From the NCBI GenBank assembly GCA_021810905.1, contig JAJZQH010000008.1, forward strand, positions 110,801 through 174,800: DNA of 64,000 bases, given 5' to 3'. Within the stretch, counting starts at the first letter, position 1. Each line of letters starts with the position of its first letter. The notes beneath the pieces were generated by a model. That model searched no databases, had not been told where the DNA came from, and was given only the letters and a program-made list of their open reading frames with translations. The position numbers and the translations under genes are program-made. This document shows positions 58,812-64,000 of this stretch, one piece after another. The stretch comes from a bacterium (GTDB lineage: Bacteria; UBA10199; 2-02-FULL-44-16; JAAZCA01).

Positions 58812-58964
58812 CCTATCCTCTCCATCCCCCTCTGTATGTCCTATATCAAAAGTGACACGGCTTACAAGCTGTAAAAAAATGCTTGCGTCGCATAAGGCAG
58901 TATGATTAGGAAGTCGGTTTTTCAGCAAGACCCGGCGCATATGCGCCACACAAAGGAGGAATGG

Positions 58965-59663
58965 ATGAGTCAGGCATTCGCAGCGATCCCCGCGTTACTT
59001 TTTGCCACCACGATGCCGGTTGAGGCAGAGGCGGCCATTGAAAATGCGGCGCAGGACGCTCCGGCGAGCTTCGCAGATGCAGATGCAACAGCGGATGAAG
59101 GGTCGGCTTACTCATATTCCACCGCATCCGAGGGCTATGCGACATTCGCTTCGAACTGGAGCACGCGCAGTCTTCCGGTTTCATTCCGCAACGTGACTTC
59201 TGATTTCGATGGATACGCACCTCTCATCAGCCGCGCGCTGGACCTGGGCGACAGCTTCTCAGCAGAAGCTGCGACATTGAGCAGCTATGCAAGTGCGGAG
59301 CCCGATGGCTGGCATTACAGCGATGGCGAAAACAACTCGTCCTCGGGAAATATCTTTGGGATATTGATGGGCTTCGGCATCCTCTCCTTACTTTCCATAC
59401 CGGCATGGTTATACTATCTCAAGGAACAAAGAATCAGGAATGCAGAACTTAACGCTACTCCGGCTATATCAGGCGGCGAATCGACCGCAGTAGAGAAGGC
59501 GCTGGCGGCAAGAGCGGCCTACAAGGCATCGAGAGCTGAGGGGGCCAGCGGGCCGAGGCTCGATCCCCGGGACGCCACGGCGCTGGTCGGCATGGAGAAG
59601 AAGCCCAGCGTGGCGCCGCCAAGGGGACCGGGCTACACCTATGGAAGGGGCGGCAATCACTGA
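58965..59663 (+). CDS. Hypothetical single-pass membrane protein
   Basis: A 232-residue protein. The first 25 residues (QAFAAIPALLFATTMPVEAE) look like a signal peptide, then an acidic Ala/Ser-rich ectodomain, one membrane helix at about 128-150 (NIFGILMGFGILSLLSIPAW), and an Arg/Ala-rich cytosolic tail ending RGPGYTYGRGGNH. No family is recognised. GGAGG lies 7 bases before the start at 58965. It is followed by a bidirectional terminator. Confidence 0.65.
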   Translation: MSQAFAAIPALLFATTMPVEAEAAIENAAQDAPASFADADATADEGSAYSYSTASEGYATFASNWSTRSLPVSFRNVTSDFDGYAPLISRALDLGDSFSAEAATLSSYASAEPDGWHYSDGENNSSSGNIFGILMGFGILSLLSIPAWLYYLKEQRIRNAELNATPAISGGESTAVEKALAARAAYKASRAEGASGPRLDPRDATALVGMEKKPSVAPPRGPGYTYGRGGNH

Positions 59664-59701
59664 GTAACTGACGGCACAGAAATTCCGAAAGAGCATTTAA
59701 T

Positions 59702-59738
59702 AAAAAGGCGGCGGGTCATATGACCCGCCGCCTTTTGC
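59702..59738. terminator. Bidirectional Rho-independent terminator
   Basis: aaaaaggcggcgggtcatat and its mirror, gacccgccgccttttgc, form a 15-bp stem (about 59706-59736) flanked by an A-run on the left and a T-run on the right, so it works for both converging genes, the membrane protein (+) and DUF192 (-). Confidence 0.95.
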
Positions 59739-59763
59739 TTTCAATCGCAAGTGACTGCCTTGT

Positions 59764-60279
59764 TTACTTCGTTCCGACGCGCTTCTCGACGACGTCTCCC
59801 GCCTTGATGTTGTACTTTGCCGCCGCGCCCGCGTTGACTTCGAGCACGTACTGATACGGAACCGGAGAAGTTATCATATCCGTAGAACCCGGGACCGCAT
59901 TCGCAAAGACATAGACGACCTTCAAGTTCTCATCCACGAAGATGAGATCGAGTGCAATCAGCGTATCTTTCATCCAGAAGCTGTCGGTGACCGGCTTGTC
60001 GAATACGAACCACATACCGGCATTTTCCGGAAGGGACTCGCGCCCCATCAGGCCGTGCTCTTTCTGCGCGCTGGTCTCTGCGATCTCCACGGAGAATGGA
60101 GTGGAACCCACAACTATCGTGGCGACTGCCGGAGAAGATGTATCCATCGCTGCCTCCGCGGGCGCCTGTTCGGAGCCCTTCACGCCGCTCTCTGCTCCCG
60201 TGCCTTGCGTCTTCTGACAGCCGGAAAATACAATCAGAGCAGCAAGTGCGATACTGAAAATCAAATAAGACCTTTTCAT
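59764..60279 (-). CDS. DUF192 lipoprotein
   Basis: A 171-residue lipoprotein: leader with lipobox FSGC (Cys about residue 21), Thr/Ala-rich linker, then DUF192 with FSVEIAETSAQKEHGLMGRE, GMWFVFDKPVTDSFWMKDTL, DLIFVDENLKVVYVFANAVP and YVLEVNAGAAAKYNIKAGD. DUF192 proteins are small periplasmic or membrane-attached beta-barrels of unknown function. GGAGGAATAC precedes the start at 60279. The 125 bases between its start and the reductase operon show a degenerate repeat-like cctcgcttcgctcgtcac and no gene. Confidence 0.9.
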   Translation of the reverse strand: MKRSYLIFSIALAALIVFSGCQKTQGTGAESGVKGSEQAPAEAAMDTSSPAVATIVVGSTPFSVEIAETSAQKEHGLMGRESLPENAGMWFVFDKPVTDSFWMKDTLIALDLIFVDENLKVVYVFANAVPGSTDMITSPVPYQYVLEVNAGAAAKYNIKAGDVVEKRVGTK

Positions 60280-60405
60280 AGTATTCCTCCTTGTCACTTC
60301 GTTCTGACGATCAAGGCTATTTGTTCCTCGCTTCGCTCGTCACTTTATTAAGCTCCTGTACGTTGATCGATTGGGTACGCCTGTATCAGAAAAAAAGATT
60401 GCTGC

Positions 60406-61149
60406 CTAGCCCCAGAAATAGCGCCTTATGGAATTGAGTGCAACTTCCCATTGCAGCCTGGCCACCGCGGCTGCAAGCGGAATTCCGCGCGGGCAGACGC
60501 TCTCGCAGTTTTCCGCGCCCGCGCAATCGGCAACGCCGCCGCGGCCGCCCAGCAAAGCAAGGCGCGGATCCCTGCTCTGCAAACCGAGAGGGTGCGCATT
60601 GAGCGCCATGATATGGCTGAATATGAACGCGCCAGCAAATGCCGACCTGCCGTTTACCTGAGGGCAGGCCTCGCTGCAGCAGCCGCACGAGATGCAATCG
60701 GAAAACACGCTCGTCTTCATCTGCTCGCGCTGGGAGTAAACAGGGATGCAGCCTGCGACATGCAGACCATCCAGCGGTATCCAGCACTCCGAGCGCGCGA
60801 GCGCCTCCATGATTCGCGAGCGATCGACGCAGAGGTCCCTCACCAGAGGAAATTTGGCGAGGGGTTCCAGCGTGATAGGTCCGTCGAACTCGTCCACGAG
60901 CGTGGAGCAGGCGAGCCTCGCTTTGCCGTTGATGAGCATGGCGCAAGCGCCGCACAAACCCTCCATGCACGAGCATTCGTGAGCCACGGGCGCAGTCCTG
61001 TTTCCGTCGGCCGTCATGGGATTCTCACGCACCACCTCAATCGCGCGCGCCACACTCATACCCGGTTCGAGCTGCACCTCGAAGAGTTCCCAGTAGGGCA
61101 GATCTTCCGGGTCGTCCTGCCGCTTTACTTTTATGAGCGCGGTCTCCAT
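60406..61149 (-). CDS. frdB: Fumarate reductase/succinate dehydrogenase iron-sulfur subunit
   Basis: A 247-residue FrdB/SdhB. [2Fe-2S] site CSCMEGLCGACAM with the distal Cys in KARLACSTL; [4Fe-4S]/[3Fe-4S] sites in FSDCISCGCCSEACP and CAGAENCESVCPRGIPL. All cluster cysteines are present, so electron transfer should work even though the partner flavoprotein is altered. It probably passes electrons between flavoprotein and the haem b/menaquinone membrane subunit. Its start overlaps the frdA stop (both at 61149), the last gene of the unit. Confidence 0.9.
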   Translation of the reverse strand: METALIKVKRQDDPEDLPYWELFEVQLEPGMSVARAIEVVRENPMTADGNRTAPVAHECSCMEGLCGACAMLINGKARLACSTLVDEFDGPITLEPLAKFPLVRDLCVDRSRIMEALARSECWIPLDGLHVAGCIPVYSQREQMKTSVFSDCISCGCCSEACPQVNGRSAFAGAFIFSHIMALNAHPLGLQSRDPRLALLGGRGGVADCAGAENCESVCPRGIPLAAAVARLQWEVALNSIRRYFWG

Positions 61150-62888
61150 CAGTACTCCCTCTTTTGCAGCTCCGCTTCTATCTCCACGCGCTCGGAAAAA
61201 TCAAGCACCGGGCCCGACGCTGACCACGTTCCCCTTGTGATGCAATGCCATTTTGCATCGTCGCGCAGAGGAAGGGCTGGTTTGAAATGCGCCCCCCTGC
61301 TCTCATCTCTACCGAGGGAGGCCGCAACTATCAGCCTCGCAAGGTCGAACCGACGCCGCATCCTGCGCATAAAAGGCAGCTCCGCATTGGCCCACTCGGC
61401 CCTGTCCGGCAACTGCGCCTTTGAAAATCGAGAACCAAGCTCGTCGATCTTCTCAAGCGCCTTTTTGAGGACGGCGTTATCCTTTTCCAACCAGACCGAT
61501 TCGACGAGCAGCTCCCCAAGTTCGCGGCCGATCAAATGCGCGTTTTCCGAGCCTTCCTGCGCGGCTATGTGCGCAACGACATCCTCTTCGCGCCCCTTTG
61601 CGGCGTTCATCAGATCCGAGGATACCGAGTCGGCCGCACGGCCGGAGCGCTCCGCGGTGCAAGCAGCGTATCTGCCGGCGACCATTCCGCCATAAATTGA
61701 AGCGAGCAGTTCGTTGCCGGCCATGATGCAAGCTCCATGATACTGGCATGCGGAACCGCCCGCGGCAAAGAGCCCGGGAATATTAGACGCGTGGCGTGCA
61801 TCCACCCACAGCCCGCCCATCGTGGCGAATACCGCAGGCTCGATTCGGACCGGCTCCCGCAGCGCGTCCAGCTCCGCGAGCGCATCGCACGCGTCGAGAA
61901 AAGGCGCCACCAGCTGCGCGGCAGCATCGGGATCGAGTTGAGTGATGTCGACGAACGCGTTTGCACGTGAATCAGGCGTAAGAGCCGCATCGCGCACGGC
62001 CTTCCATAACGCGCGCGTTGCTATATCGCGAGGCACGAGTCCGCTGCTCTCGTGGAAAAATTCTTCCAGCACGTGCCAGGGTCTGCCGTCCCTCTCGACC
62101 CATACGCTGCCGCCCTCGGCGAGCGACGATTCCGGCAAGGCGCGCAATTTCCCCGCGGCATCTATCGCATATGGAGAAAACTGGACGAACTCCGGGTTCG
62201 CAACAGCCGCACCCTGCGCGTAACAAGCCGCTATTGCAGCGCCGTCGCTCTCCACGGAGGCTGCGTGCTTCGCAAGGAGAGCTGGATATCCGCCGGCGCA
62301 TATAATCACCGCATCCGCTGCGAGCGGCCTGATTTCCATGTTGCGCAGGTTCTGCGCAACGACTCCGCGGCACGCGCCGCTATCGTCGATTATGAGCGAG
62401 ATGAATTCCCACCCCGGCATCACGTGAACGCGCTCTGCGGACTGCGCGTGCAGAATCTGACCCGCGAGGGCCGTGAGCACCTGCACTCCGGTGGATCGGC
62501 CAGCCCTTGCGAGGCGGCGTTTTGTGGCGCCTCCGCACTTGCCGAGCCTGATCGCCCCTTCCGCGGTGCGATCGAACCCCACGCCCATCCTGGCGAGCAG
62601 CTCGACTATCCCGGGCGCCGCATCGCACATGCCCTTCACGCGTTTTTCATGAGCGAGATAATCGCCACAGCGAAGGGTCTCTGCCGCATGCATCGCAGCG
62701 GTGTCGCCTTCGCCGGCCGTATCGAGAGCCGCGGCGATTCCCTCGCGCAATCTTGCCGATGACGCGCGGAAAGGCTCGGCCAGCGAGAGAAGCGTAACAG
62801 ACGCGCCCTCCTCCACCGCGGCGAGCGCCGCTGACATGCCGGCAGCGCCGGCGCCTACGACTATTATTTTTGGCGAAGCCTTGTGCAT
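61149..62888 (-). CDS. FrdA/SdhA-like flavoprotein lacking canonical active-site residues
   Basis: A 579-residue flavoprotein: FAD motif IIVVGAGAAGMSAALAAVEE, IICAGGYPALL, FAAGGSACQYHGACIMAGNE. Compared with E. coli SdhA, every signature residue differs. The FAD-attaching His region reads RASSARLREGI (His to Ser), QFHPTG reads QFSPYA (His to Ser), CRGEGG reads SLAEGG (Arg to Leu), CHYMMGG reads VFATMGG (His to Phe), and HGANRLGGNSLL reads HGACIMAGNELL (Arg to Ile). FAD is probably bound non-covalently, and the substrate may not be fumarate or succinate. It lies between frdC (adjacent) and frdB. Confidence 0.85.
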   Translation of the reverse strand: MHKASPKIIVVGAGAAGMSAALAAVEEGASVTLLSLAEPFRASSARLREGIAAALDTAGEGDTAAMHAAETLRCGDYLAHEKRVKGMCDAAPGIVELLARMGVGFDRTAEGAIRLGKCGGATKRRLARAGRSTGVQVLTALAGQILHAQSAERVHVMPGWEFISLIIDDSGACRGVVAQNLRNMEIRPLAADAVIICAGGYPALLAKHAASVESDGAAIAACYAQGAAVANPEFVQFSPYAIDAAGKLRALPESSLAEGGSVWVERDGRPWHVLEEFFHESSGLVPRDIATRALWKAVRDAALTPDSRANAFVDITQLDPDAAAQLVAPFLDACDALAELDALREPVRIEPAVFATMGGLWVDARHASNIPGLFAAGGSACQYHGACIMAGNELLASIYGGMVAGRYAACTAERSGRAADSVSSDLMNAAKGREEDVVAHIAAQEGSENAHLIGRELGELLVESVWLEKDNAVLKKALEKIDELGSRFSKAQLPDRAEWANAELPFMRRMRRRFDLARLIVAASLGRDESRGAHFKPALPLRDDAKWHCITRGTWSASGPVLDFSERVEIEAELQKREY

Positions 62889-63509
62889 TTAAAACTCCAA
62901 AATGAGACGCACGCCCCAGACGGCCATCAGTATCGTGATAATCCATCCCGCGATCGCCGCCGCAGTCCTCGACCTTCGCGATGCAGCCAGCCCCCAGCTG
63001 CTGAGCGCGCCAGCGAGTCCGTTGCCGAAATAAAACGCCGCGCAGATTATGCCCGTGATGTAGAACGCCTTAGACCAGCCCGGCGTGAGTATAGCGTGCA
63101 TGTGCTTTGCATCGATACTCCTCCCGCTGAAGAGGAAGGCGAGCTTCGTTTCGTATACGTGATACAGAACGAACGGAATGAGTATGAGACCGGTAAGCCT
63201 CTGAAGCGCATACATCCAGTTTTTGTAAAGACCGTAAGCGAAGACGTTGATCTGACCGCCGTGGATTATCATCAGGCCCATTGCGATGTGGAAGACGAGC
63301 GGAACGCCGACCAGGAGCAGCTCCGCCCATCCGAGCAGCGGAATCTCCCCTGACTTCGCCATGAACCGCGTGAAGGCGGCGTCCCCGCCGAGGACCGTGG
63401 AATACGGCACGAGGAAAAGGAGGATAAACGCAAGCGCCAGGATAAAACCGGTGAGGGAATGCAGGCGCTGAAGCCAGAAATAGCTGTATTCGCCCGAAGA
63501 GCCGTTCAT
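62889..63509 (-). CDS. frdC: Fumarate reductase/succinate dehydrogenase cytochrome b558 subunit
   Basis: A 206-residue membrane subunit with five helices, as in the B-type (Bacillus/Wolinella) complexes: FWLQRLHSLTGFILALAF (His), LVFHIAMGLMIIHGG (His), YALQRLTGLILIPFVLYHVY (His), FYITGIICAAFYFGNGL and AIAGWIITILMAVWGVRLIL. The histidines fit ligation of two b haems and menaquinone use. It is first of the frdCAB-like unit and immediately precedes the flavoprotein gene. The start at 63509 follows GGGGGATG; 63515 is also possible. Confidence 0.85.
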   Translation of the reverse strand: MNGSSGEYSYFWLQRLHSLTGFILALAFILLFLVPYSTVLGGDAAFTRFMAKSGEIPLLGWAELLLVGVPLVFHIAMGLMIIHGGQINVFAYGLYKNWMYALQRLTGLILIPFVLYHVYETKLAFLFSGRSIDAKHMHAILTPGWSKAFYITGIICAAFYFGNGLAGALSSWGLAASRRSRTAAAIAGWIITILMAVWGVRLILEF

Positions 63510-63639
63510 GCCCATCCCCCGATCACTCCAGAATGGACGCAGTGTACCCGTTTGAAGCATGAGGAGTCAAGTTTACGAATCCAACCCTCAAGTGCCCAAC
63601 TCCATGCTGCGGTGTACGCGGGGTTCCCAGCTTCCGGGC

Positions 63640-63797
63640 GAGCTCCGTGCCACAGAGTACGCGTGGCTCCCGCCCTCTCGGCGAATGAGTCGACACGGAG
63701 CAAATTTCGATTTCTAAGGCTAACGTTCTATGTGGAGCCATCGCGTTCCCGTTCATTCGGCGAGAGGGCGGAATCCACGCTAGCTATGTACCACTGC
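63640..63797. repeat. Second copy of the GTGCCAC-type MITE-like element
   Basis: gtgccacagagtacgcgtgg, then cgccctctcggcgaatgag on the left (63648-63689), and cattcggcgagagggcgg through ctatgtaccac (63754-63794) on the right: the same inverted-repeat ends and the same internal gagtcgacacggag as the inner element at 45550-45699, with a different centre. It is non-coding, no target duplication is visible, and it lies upstream of frdC. Confidence 0.85.
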
Positions 63798-63800
63798 GCA

Positions 63801-64000
63801 GTGTGAAAAAAGTTTGTGTTCGATCAAAAACAACTTGCGGAGTGGCGCATAGCAAGAGCGGGTTTCGGCCCCTCGCCGAGATGGTATGAAAGGAGTCAAC
63901 CTCCCCCATGAGATCTGGTGTGAAAACCAGTCTCAATGAAATAAAGCGCTTTTAGCGCAATGCCGTGGTCGAGAATAAGCTCGCCACAAAGGGAGGGAGG
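63801..64000 (+). ncRNA. Strongly folded 5' segment, possibly a group II intron (cut by window end)
   Basis: The segment opens with GTGTG, the group II intron 5' consensus, right at the end of the repeat before it. It then shows a series of hairpins: gagatctggtgtgaaaacca with its closing gtctc (about 63911-63935), gcgcttttagcgc (about 63948-63960), and gtggtcgagaataagctcgc with its closing cac (about 63966-63988). There is no open reading frame of note. The spacing and richness in stems recall domain I of a group II intron, but the catalytic domain V and any reverse-transcriptase gene would lie beyond the window, so this is only a suggestion. Confidence 0.35.

Noticed and set aside
60451..61695. 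A 414-codon frame antisense across frdB and frdA
   Set aside because: It spans two real genes on the other strand and shows no domain.

Overview
The window reads as a chromosomal segment of a Gram-negative, moderately GC-rich bacterium that I would place loosely among deltaproteobacteria-like lineages. The grounds are lipoproteins with lipoboxes, an FrdCAB-type cytochrome b558 complex, TlyA, soluble GHKL histidine kinases, GGDEF proteins, and many family-less proteins. I cannot name the species. I found no rRNA, tRNA or CRISPR array.

Layout. 0-6 kb: an ACT-domain protein, a frameshifted NYN/LabA-like nuclease gene behind a structured leader, a radical SAM enzyme, then a small defence-type pair (HEPN Abi_2/AbiF-like protein and a DUF262-HNH protein) with a terminator-like hairpin just before the first start codon. 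6-24 kb: mostly lineage-specific genes. These are a HisC-like aminotransferase between two copies of a ~190-bp leader, two giant helical-repeat paralogues, a protein with two degenerate GGDEF-like domains, two tandem soluble histidine kinases, and several proteins with no recognisable family. 23.8-26 kb: a TcmP / DUF5131 / MqsA-like accessory module. 26.5-32 kb: tlyA, a PEP-synthase-N-like protein and partner, an alpha/beta hydrolase with a RelE remnant, and a SHOCT protein.

32-47 kb is a housekeeping block: rsmD-coaD, an aspartate-type aminotransferase, a class II aldolase, AMMECR1, a YkgJ protein, coaC, a lipoprotein, coaB, an NRAMP transporter with an MgtE-N/CBS partner, a phospholipase C-like protein and type 4 UDG. 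CoaC, CoaB and CoaD give three of the steps from phosphopantothenate to CoA. Nearly every gap in this block holds a different palindromic repeat. One repeat lies in frame inside coaB, and another lies in frame inside the second giant protein.

47.7-49 kb: a nucleotidyltransferase/partner module that appears inserted at the 3' end of the UDG gene, duplicating that end, with an in-frame TAG in the nucleotidyltransferase and an operator array at the promoter. 49-60 kb: a Tes/MJ0619-like radical SAM enzyme, a solute-binding protein fused to a cytoplasmic signalling module, DUF2934, a GAF-GGDEF cyclase, SpoIID, two envelope proteins and DUF192. 60-63.5 kb: a fumarate reductase/succinate dehydrogenase-like operon whose flavoprotein has lost every canonical catalytic residue. 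The last 350 bases hold a second copy of a MITE-like repeat and a strongly folded sequence that may be the 5' end of a group II intron.
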